In this document: in pieces, positions 23,809-38,881 of the stretch
Layout: each line of letters starts with the position of its first letter
Numbering within the stretch: position 1 is the stretch's first letter
DNA from: Strongyloides papillosus
Taxonomy: Eukaryota > Nematoda > Chromadorea > Rhabditida > Strongyloididae
NCBI GenBank assembly: GCA_005656395.1
Contig: SRSI01000004.1
Location: 1,302,001 to 1,366,000, forward strand
Reading direction: 5' to 3'
Length of the DNA stretch: 64,000 nt
The notes under the pieces: generated by a model
What the model saw: the letters and a program-made list of their open reading frames with translations, nothing else
Database searches by the model: none
Told to the model about the DNA's origin: nothing
Made by a program: the position numbers and the translations under genes

Positions 23809-26059
23809 TTATGTAAAAGACGTCTTCAATTCTTGGTTTAGTCGTTGATTTATTGGCATTATAATTTCTTTGTCATCAGATAATGTTGATACTGTAACTA
23901 ATTGTGCAAACATTATTGTAAGTGGACTTTTTATAACACTTCTAGATGGTTTTTCTTTTTGACAGATTAAAATTTGTTTAAATGCTTTACGGAAATCTCG
24001 ACTAAACCGAGAATAAATTAATGGATTTAACATAGAATTTAAATGCCCCGCCCAGGTAAAAATTGAAAAGATTAATTGTTTATCAGAAAAACACTGAAAA
24101 AAATTTTTTTGAAAAAAATTTTTCAATTTTTTTGACAACTTACATCCTGACATAATGAAAGAATTGGAGATAAAATAAAAAAAGGTAACCAACAAAGAAT
24201 AAAAACACCAACAACAATTGATAATGTTCTTGCAGCACGTTGTTCATGAACATACTTAACCATCTGTCTTGATTTCTCTTTCATACCTAATCGTTTCCGA
24301 AGTGATATTTTTCTTTGTGCTTTTTCATGAAAGTCTGTTGACGATTCATCTTTATCTGACAATAATGTTAATAAACTTTTATTTGTCAATGTCCTTCCTA
24401 ACTTTTTATTTGTATCTTCCTTAAAACTTATTGTTGATTTTTTATGATTTCCCTTTTTATGAGGTGATTCTTGTTTATAATTATTTTGTGATGTAATAAA
24501 TGGAGTTGCTGAGGTACCTTCACCGGATGTTGAAATATTTATCTCTTGGAATTTATTTAAGTCTGATGACTTATTAATTGCTTTAGATGAAAATTTATTT
24601 ATATAGACATGTTCTATTCGATTATGTTGTAGACTATACTTTCCACAACTAGGTAGGTTATTAGATGAATCATGATTGTCATTTATATGATGTTGTGTTA
24701 AACATGGAATACTCGTTACTTTAGTTGAATTTTTAACACCACCACCATAATGTATTCGTAAACCTGGTTCATCAACATTGGAAATAATATCCCCAGATCC
24801 ACCATTAACTGAATTTTTTGCAACAACTTTTTTACTTTTTACCTAAATATATTTTTTATAATTACAATAAATATATTTTCAATATATTACCTTTTTTATG
24901 CCCAATTTAAGACTCCTAGAGTGCCTCGTAGCAATAAGATAAACTCTTCCGTAAGCAAATAAAATTAATATGAGTGGAATATAAAATGAGACCAAAGACG
25001 AAAAGACAATATAAAGCCAATTATTAGTAAATATACATTTATACTAAAATTTAAATTAAATAAGTTTCAAAATGTTCCGGAAAAATATTTTGCATGTGAT
25101 TATCATAATATAATAAATAATAGTTAAAGAAAACTTACTTCATCCAAATAAAGTTGCGGAGATGCTTTGCGCCACCAGATAATTGCAGGAAATGATAAAC
25201 CTAAAAAGATAATTTTGAAATTTATTTATAAACTAAATTTGAGTAATTATAATTTTTGAAGTGGTTGAAATGTATAAAATTTAAATCAGGAAGTACAATA
25301 GATAAAAATAAAAGTTAATATTATAATTAAAAAAAAGAATGTATATATTTGATGATATTATTATGACTTACATGCAGAGACCATCCAAACTAATCCAATA
25401 GTTATTAATATTTTTTTCTTAGATACTTTATCCCGATATCCAATTGGGTCTTGTCCTGCCATATATCGATCTAAACTTATAACACAAAGACTCCATATTG
25501 AGGAAGTTGAAGCAAGAATATCAAAAGCATGAAAAAGATCACACATTGGTAATCCTAATAACCATACATGATTAGTTACTTCAAATAAACTGTTTAATGG
25601 CATAACAACTAATCCGACAATAAGATCAGCGATTGCCAGAGATACTATTAAAAATCCGGTAGGATTTCGTAGGTATTTTTTAGTACAAACAGCCAAAACA
25701 ACTAAACAATTTCCTGATATTGTCATAATACAAAAAAATGATAGCAGTAATGCTAAAGCTACTTTCCAACATGAATTTAAGAATGTATTATTTTTTTCAT
25801 TTTTATCAACATCTTCAATATTAGTGTTTATTGTTGTTAAAACTACGTCATTTAAGAAATTATTCTTACTTTGGATCAAATTATTTGATAATTTACTATA
25901 TATAGATTCATTAAGTTGATTTGATGTATTTTCAAAAGCATTAAGAGATACCTGATCAATTATTGTTGGTAGTAAAGAACTAACCAAAAATTTGTCATTT
26001 TTTCCAAGTGCCAGGTCAGAAATATAAACAAAATATAGTAAAATTTGAACAACATTCAT
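23809..26059 (-). CDS. dop-3: D2-like dopamine receptor (dop-3-like GPCR)
   Basis: Biogenic-amine receptor of the rhodopsin class in the neuronal or muscle membrane. Minus-strand exons are 26059-25372, 25200-25139, 25043-24891, 24842-24144 and 24093-23809, giving 628 residues; introns are 171, 95, 48 and 50 nt. The N-terminus carries possible N-glycosylation sites (NTS, NES, NNT). TM1 is ~100-125. The amine-binding Asp180 lies in TM3, followed by SLDRYMAG at 196-202. TM5 (~261-284) has the catechol-type serines of FSSLVSFYIP. The third intracellular loop is very long (~285-500), typical of Gi/o-coupled D2-like receptors. TM6 has CWLPFF, TM7 has NPLIY (~558-562), and the C-tail is short. The QDPIGYRDKVSKKK loop after DRY and the VHEQRAARTLSIVVG run resemble my recollection of nematode DOP-3. 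The family is certain; the orthologue assignment is from memory and less so. Confidence 0.88.
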
Positions 26060-29000
26060 TGGGTTTAGTTTAATAAAACCAAAATAAGAATATTAACATG
26101 AAGAAAATTTATATCTAAATAAATACATAAGATAATTGAAATTACTTGAAACATTTTATTAAAAAAAGATAAAAAAATATTTTATTTTAATGTTTAAATA
26201 TACATTTGTGTTGGCCTTTGTAGCAAGTTGAAAAAAGAGAAGAAGAATTTTCTGCGAAAAGTGTTTTTTTAAATATTTTATAAAAGTTAGAATTTAAGTA
26301 ATAAAAGCAGAGTTATTCATAAAAGGTATTAACATCATCATTTTTTCATTGTAATAAAAAATATATATTTATAGACAAAAACAAAAAGATTAAGAAGAGG
26401 TTTTACATTGGTATGTATAATATAAAAAGACTATAGCATTATGATTTTTTATTTTAAAAATAAATTTCTAGAGTATTCATTTTGTATGACAATTTTGGTA
26501 ATATAAATATTACTGAAGATATCCTCATTAAGTAAGTTATATAGAAGTGTCAAATAATTTTTTTATCCAAAAAAGAGCAAATTATAAAATAATAAAAGTA
26601 AAATTATTATTTATGTCATTTAAGCGGAATATGTTTAAATATGATAGGTTAAAAAAGTTATTCATTGTATCAATTATATCATTTTCTATAGATTATATAT
26701 GTATAAAGAAAAGTAATTTTATGAATTTTAAAATAAAAATTTACTGAGTTAAAATTTTAATTTTGTGCTTAAATAGTCAAGAATATAGTTAAAATATTTT
26801 TCATTAAAAGATAAAAAATAATTAAACAGTCATGAAGTCTGCTAATTTTATTTAATAATTATATCGAAAATATCAATTTAAATAAAAAAAACAAATAAAA
26901 ATGCTAAATAGTAAATCATAATATATTTAAAAAACACAGAATATATAATAGTTATAAGGCATTTATTTTTCATGCATAATTAAATATGTGCACATTTGTC
27001 TCGTTAAAAGACTTCTCACATTAATTATATGATCATATAAATCAAGCTGAATGATTGATTATTTATATTTAATTACTAGTCAAATAAGAAAATGTATTTA
27101 ATATTTTTTAATACGTAAAATATTGTAGTCTTGTTTAATTAGAAAATTTTTTAATTTTTAAACAAGAAAAAAATACTTCTTTTTTGTCCATATTTTTATG
27201 TTAAATCTTTTTTCAATTACACAAATGGTTTACAATTACTTTAAATTTGTAAAAGCCAATTTTATAAATATGGATTCAAAAAATGTTTACTTACATTATT
27301 AGTTGTAATAATGCCATGCATTCGACTAATTTTTCTTTCTTTGATCGAAATAATTTACTATGTTTATATTTAAAAAAATGCTTAAAAAAAGAATAATTAT
27401 TTAATATATTTCGTAGGTAATATTTGATAATAATATAAAAGAAAAATTTAAAACTATTTAAACATTTAAAAATTGTTTTGATAAAAAAATTTCATTTAAC
27501 CAAAAATAAATGTTAAGAATTTTAAAAAAAGTAGATTAAGTTCTTTGGATTCAAAATGCAATTAAATAATATTTTTTCAATGTAAAATTACAAAGCATGT
27601 AAAATAAAATTTGACGGGTGTTTGTTAGTTTAGTTTTATATTTATATATAGAAATAATTGTGGTTAAAATTCTTTCGGAAACTTTTACCAAAAACAATTG
27701 TTTCTATTACTATAATATAGCTAATTTTTAAAATGTACAAACTTTTAAATAATATCCTTTATCTTAATGGTTTTTAATGTCAAAAAGACATATTCTAACT
27801 TAATATTGGATATATTTATACTGATGAATGTTTTGTTTTTTCTTAAAAAAACCAATTCAAAGGTCAAAATATAAAGAGCATTTAATTTATTTTCTTAATT
27901 TTTTTTAATAAGTATCATGATAACATTTCAATTTCTTATGTTATTATTAAAGAATAAAATTTATATTGCATTCATAAAGAGTATAACAATAATATGAAAG
28001 ATGCCCTATCAATTGGAAGTTAAACATGTTAAATTATTATTAGTTCTTAATTTTTTTTTAATTAATGGTCTCCGAAATATTATGAGCGAAATTTTATAAT
28101 AAATAAATAATTAGCAAAATTTTGTTAGTTGTAAAACAAACTAGAAAAATTAAATATATTAATAATTAACTGAGTAGCATTATGCTGATTAAGCCAAAAA
28201 CAATTCCTATAATGATATGTTCATTGAATAAATTTAAAAAGTAATACAAATTTTTCTTTAGTAAAAATAATAAAATATGGAGCACAGCAGGAGAAGTTGT
28301 TACGGAAGACATTTACACTAATAGCATTCTATTTATCAAGAATATTCTGATTATAAAAAGCAACCAGTGTAGTAGGTCTTATTTTATTATTTCAATTTTT
28401 TCTTAGATACATAACTTAGATAAATCGTCTCTGAAAATTTTTTTTTCAAAATGTTATTTAAATATTTGGAAAAATATATTTTTTTCATATTTAATAAAGT
28501 TAAAGTTAATTATTGGAAAGGGTAAGAATATGTGAGGAATTTTAATTAATAATATAATTATGCTATAAAGTATGTTAGCATATTAAAAAAAATATTTTAG
28601 AGAAGATTAACTTTTAACAAGTAGTATGTAAACTTACTTTCGAGATAAGCACAATATTTTATCATGATAGGTTGAAAAATGAATGAAAAATTAAAATTGT
28701 TGTAAATATTTAAATTACGTAAATTTTTTTAATTTTAAATTTATATTAGTAGATATACTTTAACAAGAATAATTTCATTTAAGTTTAAAAAACAACTAAA
28801 TTTATAGCAATTGTAAAAATACTCAAAACTATGACACGTTCCTAAGAAGTTTATTTTTAATGAACCTTAAAATATTGTCATTTTGTCTTGTTATATCACT
28901 TGAAACATCTTTATCATCTTGATATATTTTAATCGAAATGACAGAAAAAAATTTATTTCACGTATAAGTTATTAAATTTCATAATTATCATTAATTTTGA

Positions 29001-32000
29001 TTTATTTTCAAATTTGAATGGCATATTATATCCTGAAAATATCAATTGATGATGTAAAATACATTATTAGTGTCTTCTTATATACAATTGTACTTTATCT
29101 TATTATTCAAAAACTATGTTACTTATAAAAAATGTTTTTAGTTAACAGTCAATTGAAATATTTTAAAGATTAATATGATAAGATATATGTTAAAGAGAAG
29201 TAAAAGCAATTCTTTCATGAAATCAAATTGATATGTTTCTTTTAATTTCAAAATATTTACTCTCATCATTAATCAATTGACTATTTTATTGCTAGTTTAA
29301 AATGATGATACAATCATTAGACAAAATAATAGAAATCACCCTTTTTACTAATGTAAAGCATTTTAATATTAAATACATCTTTTTCAGTTGATGTCATACC
29401 ATTGTCATTACAAAAATTTTTATTTAAAAAGTATTTATCTAAACTTTATATATTTAAAAAAAAGTAGAAATTTGTTGGTAAATATTTAATTTTTCTAAGG
29501 AATATCGTGATTATAATTAATTTTTTTTTCCATTAATATAGCTTAAAAAATATACCAAATTTAGAAATGTTTACTCTAAGATAAATATAACGACCCATTG
29601 TACTTTATCACAGATAATATTTTCAATAAATTTTAAATTATTTCAGTTTAAAAGTATGGTCTATTATATAAATAATAATTATAAACTATTGTACTTTACA
29701 CTTATATAAGCGATCACAGATTAAGGAAGAAAATTTAGTAAATTAAGAAAATACACACACGTCATTAGATATTTTTCCAGTTCTATAAAAGTATATAATT
29801 TTTTAGTGATAAATAATGTAAAAGAAATTAATAAATTAATACTTAAAGATAAGTAATATATTGACTCAAATACCTAAAATTTATAAAATATTTCTTTAAA
29901 AATCATGTATTCGTCAATATATTTTTAATTGTGTTAAACCTACATCTTCTTAAAGCATCTTATGATAATTCAAATTTACCCCGAGTCTTGGCTTTTCAAT
30001 AAAAAATGTGAAATGTAAAAAGACAATTTAATTTAAAGAGATGTTTTAAAATTTGACTTTATAATTTTTATATAATAATTTTAATATTTTCAATTTTTGT
30101 TAGTAAAACCTTTCATAAAAACTCAACATATAATCACATAATTTTTAAAGAAAAAAGACTAAAAAAACTTTATTAAATTGAAAAAATTAATTCTTAAAAT
30201 TATTTTTGTTTAGATAAAATACTTTTATAATAAATATATAGAGCACTTTTTAGAAAAAATAAAATTCATAATACATAAATTGTTTTTTAAAAAAAAATCA
30301 AAAGTGGTTTTTTTTTGTTTGCAGAAAATATTTAATAATAAATATGTCTATACCAATGGTATTTATATAGAGTAAGGGTTTAAAAAGGTGATTAATTTTA
30401 GAGCAACAATACGAAACCATAAAGCAAAAGACTATTAAAATTATATTTTTTGCCACATAAAAAATCATACATTTTAAATTAACACTCTTTTAAAAAAATA
30501 AAATTTTATAAAAGATTTTTCCCATAAACAAAGAAATTTTCTTAATAATTTTTGTTTGTCATTTACAAAAACGTTTAAATTAATTTTTATAATTCGATTA
30601 ATTTTAAAACAAAATTTATTAATAAGTACCATAATAGTTTAAATTAATATGAAAAAAGTATATAGATAAATATATATTATGAAATAACATAAATAATTTC
30701 TTAGAAACACATTATTATAAATAATAGTACTAAATAATTTAAGTTGATAGCAAAAATATGTAATTAAAAGTGGATTGGTTTACATGAAAATATGCAAACT
30801 TCTCTTCTTTCAGGTAGAAATTGCATCTAACGAAAGTAATAATATCAAATATCTTACAAATTTCTATGATAAAAGATTAGTGAATCCTTGAAATTATAAA
30901 AAAATTGCATTCCAAGTAACATAATATTCTATTTTATTAATAATTGTTTTTCATCTCGATATCAACTAAACAAGTATATCTGATCATTTAATAAATTTAG
31001 TTCTGTTATTATATATTTTCAAAATATATTCTACAGTTAGTTAATCGTAATTTTACAGCAGTTAAGCCAAATATTTGTTTGATAACACATTTTAATCTTT
31101 GTTTTTATGTAATTACTAATCATAATTATTAAAAATTTAAAATATAATAAAAAAGCTCACAAGAATATGTAGAAATTTTTGTATATTGAAAAATTTAAAT
31201 TATGTCATAGTATAAAAATTACATAATCATAAATTTTACTTTAGACTTGTTAAATATTAACTATAAGAAAAAATAATACTATTTACAAGTTAGAAGTTCA
31301 TTGAAACATATTTTACAGTTAATAAAACATTGAATTATGATTTTCATAAAAACATTTATATTAAATTGAGATAAAAATGACTTCCTGATGAAAAATTCAA
31401 TTTTATAAATAAGGTTGTTTGAAAAAATGAAATTAAGCTAATAACATGCACTTGATATTAAATATTAAAATGTGATTTTTATTTTATCAATAAGTATTCA
31501 ATAAAAAAACTTTATAATCCATACTAAATCATAGAATGCCAATTATTAATATTTAAGCATTATAAAACAATAACAAAAATAAAAAATATATTTTATTTAA
31601 GTAAAAAGTTATTCTTTTTAAAGAAGACAAAAATTTTATAATACAATAAATATTCTAATAATAGGATTATAAAAATTTTATGATAAAAGCTTTTTACTCG
31701 AAAAGTACAAAACTTTTTTCTTTTATTATTCTATTTCGTCATAAAGCAAAAAAAATATTTTATTATGTTGATATGATAAAAACAAATGCATCATGTTATA
31801 GTTAATTAATTTATTGTTATAAGTACACTTGGATTCATATAATAAAAATAGCATTTTGTAATTAATCGAAAATCACATAATTTCAAAAATATAGAAAAAG
31901 AAATGTTTTACTAAACATAAATTTTGGTTTAGAACTTATTTTGCAAATGTTAAAAATTCCTTTTTACAACACAAAATTTTTTTGTTTAAAATCACATAAA

Positions 32001-35000
32001 AGTCATAAAAACTGAAGGAGTATTAGAATACATTCAAAAATTCTTTTTACCAATATTTGAATAATCTAAATTATTGAAATTAAAAATTTCTTTATTCTTT
32101 TTATAACCTTACTAATTCCTCTTTACAGTGACTTAAAAAATTACATCATTTAAAAATCTAAATAATGTGAGAATTCCATTTTCTTATCCCTGGTTTCTCA
32201 AAGACTAATATATATATTTGTAAATACTTTTAACTTATACTTGTGAATTTGAGGTATTATTTAACTATTTTTGGATTAATATACAAATTCTCATGGTAAA
32301 TCAAAGATGATATCATTTGATGAAATACAGAAGGATGGAATTTCATTGTCTCGTGATAATTTTTAAAATAAATTAAAGAATCATAAACTACTTTTAATTA
32401 CCGCAAAAAGTAACAAATTATTTAAAATCTTGTGTAGATATCTGTTATATTTAAAATAAAAATTGTATAAAATTATTAATTTTTATACATTTATAAATCA
32501 TTAAAAGTTTAAATTGATAAATGATATAATAGAAAATTTATTTGTTATAGTAAAATTTATCAAAAACATAAAAATGATCATTTCAAAAAATTCTTTTTTT
32601 GTTAAAAATGTCAGTATTCAAAACAGCTTTAAAATAGTAGAAAAATATCTTCACATCATTATATCAAGATTAATTTTTCATTAAGAATAAACAAACGTAC
32701 TTATTAGTGAATGTTTCATTCTACCTACGATCGTAATGTCATCATCAGAAGCTAAAAAAATGGTAATTGAGTCTAAGAAAGATGTATATATCTATTTAAT
32801 AGCAATCTTTTTATCATTCAAAACGTTCCATTTTTAATATCACTTACGAAACATTTAATTATCCATTTTTTACTTATTTTCAACAATTTTATTAAAAAGT
32901 AGTGTAAATTTTTCTAAAAAAATTTAAAAAAAAACATACTAAGTTTTCTAGAAGATAAAATACTTTATAATGAAGCATAAAAACTTTGAATGATACTTCG
33001 AATATTAAGAAAACTGAATGAATAACTTATGATAACCTCAAGACATAATATATCAAGTTTGCTATAATTTTCCATTAAAATTGTAAGAAACAAAGTTATC
33101 TTAATATAACCATATTGCTTTTTTAACTATAAACTGGATTACTATATCAATATTTGGGACTACAATAATCTATATTATACAACATTAAAAATTTATCATA
33201 TGTTAACAGAAATTCAATCTAATTTTTAAATAAAAAAATAACAAAATTTAAAGAACATTGTTTTAGGCGTATTAAATGATTTTGTTTGTTTAAAATTTGA
33301 CAATACTCGAAATATTATACTATATTTTTTAAATTAAATGTATACACCATTGTATTTTCTTGTGTTATAATTTAATTAAATTTTAAACTTAAAATATAGC
33401 TATTATATTTTAACAGGTAAACATTTTTACTCTTATATCTTAACAAAATAACATTATTGTTTAAAATCTTTTATATTTTAAAGTGTCAAATTTTCATTCG
33501 TTTAGGTTAATAAAAATAAAGAAAATCTAGTATATTATCTTAATCGAATTTTTTTCTATCTGTTAAATTTATAATTTTATTATAAAAAATTATATTTGTC
33601 TTATTTTTGTTGTTGTAATGTGTATAATAAAAATGGTCCAATGTTTTGTAAACAATTTACTTTTAAATATTTATCTTTCTGCAATTCTAATATAGAATTT
33701 TTTATATAGAATAAGTATTAAAGTTTCATTAAACTAAAATCAAAAATTGACACTTTTAAGTTGTTAAATTAACAAAAAAAGTTAAATCTAATTCACTTTT
33801 TTTTATAAAAAAAAAGTAACATCAAAATGAAAAATCATTTATCAAATATCTTTAGGTTAGATAATAACAAATAACTTTATAAATTAAATATAATATTGAT
33901 GTACATATAAAGTACATCATTTGAAAAGTTTTCTTATGGCGATAATACACGAAGAAAATAAAATACATTAAAAATTCATAACTTAATTATATGATACTAA
34001 ACTAATCGTTATTACTAACTTCTTAAATATACTTTAAACTGTTTATCTAAATCTAACTTTCTTTTTAAAAGTTTGTTGTACTAGTAAAAAAATCAATTGA
34101 TTAAATGTTTATTTAAAGTTTGATTTTTTTAATTTTGGAGGTTTTTTAAAACTCACAAGTATTATGCATCATCATTGTTTTCAAATTTATTTTTTTTATG
34201 AATTTTTTTAATATAGAACATATAACTTAAAACTTTATTGTATATCATTAAAATATAATATTCATTTATTTGGACCTATATTTTCAATGTTTACTTGAAA
34301 CATCAAATTCCTCATAAAATTTTACATCATTTATTAATATATTAATTACTATTCTGTTAACGTTTTTAAAACCAATAAAAAATGAATTTTGTTATCTTAT
34401 TTCTCAGAAATGTGTTTAAAAGATTCTTTGTTGATAAGTTTTTAAAATTATTTTATTTTTATTTCTTTCTTAAAGACATTTCAAAAGTATAAAAAAATGT
34501 ATATATGTATTATCAAAAGTATACTTAGAATTCCTTGTTTTGAGTAAAAAAATTATCATACCTCTTAAATTCAAACTATATTTGCTATTTATCTACTCAT
34601 AAAATTTCCTCTTGATTACTTTAAATCTTCATCAAGTATATTAAGTAACTTTAATTTTTTTTACTATTCGAATTTTGCTAAAATGGGTTAAGAAAATTTA
34701 CAGTTTATGAAAAAAATATTTTCTAAAAAAATCTTATTTTGTAATCTTCATATTTTTTTATTTAATCTCTTTTATAACAATTTATTCACATTAATTTTAA
34801 AATTTTCTTTGATAATGCCTTACCATAGAATAATATAGGATTTATTTAAGTTCATGGTATTTGGATTTTCATTGTTATGGATTATCTTATATAACTTCTT
34901 TTTACATATTACTTCAAAGTTAACAATTAAAAATATTTTAAAGCACTTTTCTATCAATACGTTCTAAGATATTTTTAAAACATAATTTGTAATCTGAGCA

Positions 35001-38000
35001 TCATTTCTCTTTAAAAACAATGAAGTAAGCGAATACAGAAAATATTTAAAAGTTGTTAACATATTTTTTTGGTGTTTACTTCTATAAAAATTATATAAAA
35101 ATATATAACTATAAGAACACTTCTTTGTTCCATAACAATATTACTTTAATAATTTTATCCAAAAAACTTCCCCATTTGAAAAGCACTTTACAATTTTTAG
35201 AAATTTATATTTCTAAAGCATTCCAGACTTCCTTTTTTTTATTTTTTTAAGGAAATTTTTCTGGTCATTATTAAAGTGATGATGGTTTTGATATAAAGAA
35301 GAAGATCTCATCAAAAAGGATAATCTTTTTATCATTCAATTTATACTCAATACTCAACTTCAATTTTACTCATTTATTTCATTATCATTTCTATCATTTT
35401 TCCTTCTTTCAAAATAATTTTTATGTATTACTTTAAGAAGATTAAACGAGGTATTAGATAATAATAGAAAATTTAAATAGACTAATCTTACCAAACCTTT
35501 ATTTTAACAGAAATTTCTAAAATTTTGAACTGTATATTTTTTAAATATTTAACAACATATAAAAATTAATTTGTTACTTATATGTAAAAAAAACTTTTCT
35601 AAATTTTTTTTAATCATTAAAAATTATGTTTTGCATAAAAAGTTAGAATTTTATATAGAAAACAAAGAATATTTTATGAATGAAAAATAACATTTTGTAG
35701 AAAAAAATTATAAAAATTGTCGTAAAAAGTACTAGAATGATTTTAAAATCTCTAATGAATAAAGGGAAGGAGTTAATGCGAGTCAAGTGAAATAAGTGGT
35801 ACCAATTAATGTGATTGCAATCTTGTTGTTTTATTTTAATTAATATTTCCAAATATATAATGGAGAAATTTAAAATGTATTAACAAATTTTAATCGAAAT
35901 TTTTAATGTATTTTTAATAATAAGTAAAAATATGTTATTATTATTGATGTTTAAAGGTGGTATATTATGATAATATCATATTAAATATGTTTATATTTCA
36001 ATTTTTTAAGTAATTTTAATATGCATATTACAAGTATTACTATTTTTATATTCATATTTATGACTTAAATATAATTCATTTTTTCCACTATTTTGGTAAA
36101 CTATCTAGAAGTAAAATTCATTTTTTTTGCTTTATAAAGTTATTTCTTGTATTGCTACTAAAAAAACTTGTTAAAGTAGACTGTATATTTTAGACATCAA
36201 AAATATTTTTGTTTATTAATCAATTATTCATGAGAAAAATGAAATAATAAAAAAATTGGAAAACTAATTCTTATTTAATTTATGTCTTTTAAAAATTTGA
36301 AACAATTTATTAATTTTATAGGAACATTTACTGGTATAAAAATTAATATAATGAATTCGTATTTTTTTTCTTCTTAAGTCTTTATTTCCAAAAATAGACT
36401 ATTAGTATGGAATATTAACATACAAAATTTAATAATATTATAAAACTTTACATATCACTTATGTGTGTATCCAAATGAGGTGTTTGAAAAGATAGTTTCC
36501 TTAAAATTTTTATTCATGCAACTAGGTGGAATTATTATCTGTATTGAATTTTTAATATTATGCTCACAAAACTTCTAGAACAGAAGTCTCAACTTATTAT
36601 CATTTTTTGACAAAATTATATTTTATTATATTGAGACAAAGCAAGATATAGCAATAAAAATATACTTCCTGTTCAACATTGAAGTTATAATTTACTTAAG
36701 CAGCTATTAAAGCTTCGTGTTAAATATATTTATAAAAGTCATTAAATTGAATATTAGGTCTATTTTAGTAGTTTCTAGGAATTATTTTTATTTTATTAGC
36801 ACTTAACTTTTTATTTTAATTGATTTCACTATTGTGAGAATAATTGTTTTGTTTTTGTAAAATATTAGTCATAATGGTTTTTTTTAAAATTGTTATCCAT
36901 TAACATATATTTTTTTATTTATTTTTAATCCAAAAGTTATTAAAGATTTAATAAATGAAGAATATAATTTTTTACGTTAATGTCAAAAATTTTTTGACAG
37001 TTCCTCACAGACTTATTTTTTTATATTTACAGTTTTTGCCTAATACTAACGTAAAGGACGTAGTTTTTATGTAAATTATTGACAAAATATTTTTATATAA
37101 ATGATTATAAAATTTATAACTACACTTTTTTGTACATTATCGTATTTAATAATGCTTATAAGTATCTATATAATTTTATCTATTTGTAGTTTTTTTTCCT
37201 TGATCATATTTTTCTCAATATACATTGTATATTTTATTCATTTTTTTACTTTAATTAATTCTTTTTCTTAATGTAAATAAAGAAAGTGAAATTAATTTTA
37301 ATTGAATTTATAATGTTCATGAAAAATGTTTGGTAATCATATAATTCCCATATTGATAGATAAAACTCCATATTAGAATTAAATCAAAAAACCATTTACA
37401 AAATTATATAATTTATTGATGCTTAATACATGTAATATATTCTCAGTTTACTCTTTAAATATAAAAATACTTAATTGTATAACCAATTTTCTTGAACCTT
37501 CCTTTAATCATCTTAGCTTCACTATTTTTGCAAGTTAATCTGTAGTAAGAAAATTTTATTTATATTCAATTCTATTTACCATTCCATTTTGTACTATTTT
37601 TAATACACCTTAAATTTTATATGGCTTTAAGAATATATTTATTTTTAGGTTCTTTAATTTTGCCAACAATAAGCATTATTATTTAATATTAGAATCATTT
37701 TTAGTACAATAAAAAAACATTTAATATCTATAAACAAATTTCTTAATTTTGGAAAAATAATATATTTTCTTATAATTAGTATGATTTATTTTATAATTTC
37801 AGGCAATATTGAATATATTAGTTTTTTATAGAATTCTTTATAAAAAACAAATCTTAATATTTTGTACTTTTAGAACAGGAAAATTAAAACAAAAGAATGA
37901 ATAATTAATAACTTAATACCATGATATATTTAGATATTCATTCTATTTTATAAGTTTTACATTTATATATATATAAATTTTTTTTAGAATTTCTTTATTA

Positions 38001-38881
38001 TATATTAGAAAAAAAAACAAACAAAGTATTTTTAATCATTTTCCTTTATTAAAGAAGTTAGCCATATGTAAATCAAGATGCTCTAAGAACCATTTAAATT
38101 GTGTGATTTGAAATATATTATTTATTATTTAATTACTTAATTTGAAGTAAACTTATATTTTTAGACGAATTTTTAGACATTCACACTAAAAATCCCACGA
38201 AATTTTGACTGCGTCTTTTTCTCCTCATACTCCTTCAAACCATTTTGAATATTAAGTTTCATTAATATCTTTTACACCAATTTTTAACATTTTTCTTTAC
38301 TTTACTTCTTACTTAAAACCTTTTTAGAAATTTTTTTGTATCTCATACTATGGATATTTGTATTTTTTGCTTCCCCTTTTATTAAGAATAAAAAAATATA
38401 ATATATATAAATATATATATTCATTAATAGGATATAATTTATTTTACCAAACAAATTTCAATATAGTTTATGAAAATATATAAATATATATATTCCAATT
38501 CAAACATTATCGTTTAAAAAGTAGGAAACAAATTTTCATTATTAATAATCATCTCTTTTTCAATTATATTGTTTATATAGAAGATTATGCCTGTAGCCTT
38601 TTATAACATGAATATTGTAGAAATTTGTGCACTCCAAGAAGTAATTGTTGCTTTATTTTTTTTTAATTTATTTCTCCAATGATATTCAAAATTTTAGTTC
38701 CTTCAAAATTCAATATCAAATATTTCTTCATTTGTTTAACGATTTATATTAAATTTCTTCAAAGTTTATAAAATACCATAATTAAAAAAATATATATAAA
38801 TTTTATGTTTTTGTAAATATTTATACTATTATTTTTAGATATTTTTAATGATTTAACTGTGTACGAAATTTAAAAAAGATC
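26060..38881. other. Large gene-poor AT-rich region
   Basis: About 12.8 kb between the dop-3-like gene (-) and the Srx-like receptor gene (+), which diverge from it. Frames of 65-69 codons at 26547, 35053 and 35643(-) are I/K/F/Y/N-rich and unsupported. A 33-codon frame at 32736 is listed separately. A near-identical AT-only segment of about 18 bases occurs near 38404 and 38483. No tRNA, transposon terminus or satellite is seen. Distal regulatory DNA for the flanking receptors is possible but unproven. Confidence 0.4.
32736..32837 (+). CDS. Possible 33-codon small ORF or stray first exon
   Basis: ATG at 32736 opens MSSSEAKKMVIESKKDVYIY, followed by a hydrophobic stretch and a stop at 32837. 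The composition of the first half is less AT-driven than the surroundings. A donor-like GTAATT directly follows the second Met, so this could also be a short first exon whose continuation I cannot find. No family is recognised. It may be chance. Confidence 0.15.
   Translation: MSSSEAKKMVIESKKDVYIYLIAIFLSFKTFHF

Noticed and set aside
28274..28380. Less AT-rich patch with short frames
   Set aside because: Frames end within about 25 codons and no stem-loop or family is visible; too weak to annotate.
35643..35852. 69-codon minus-strand frame
   Set aside because: Composition is random apart from the first 30 codons; no acceptor, donor or homologue.
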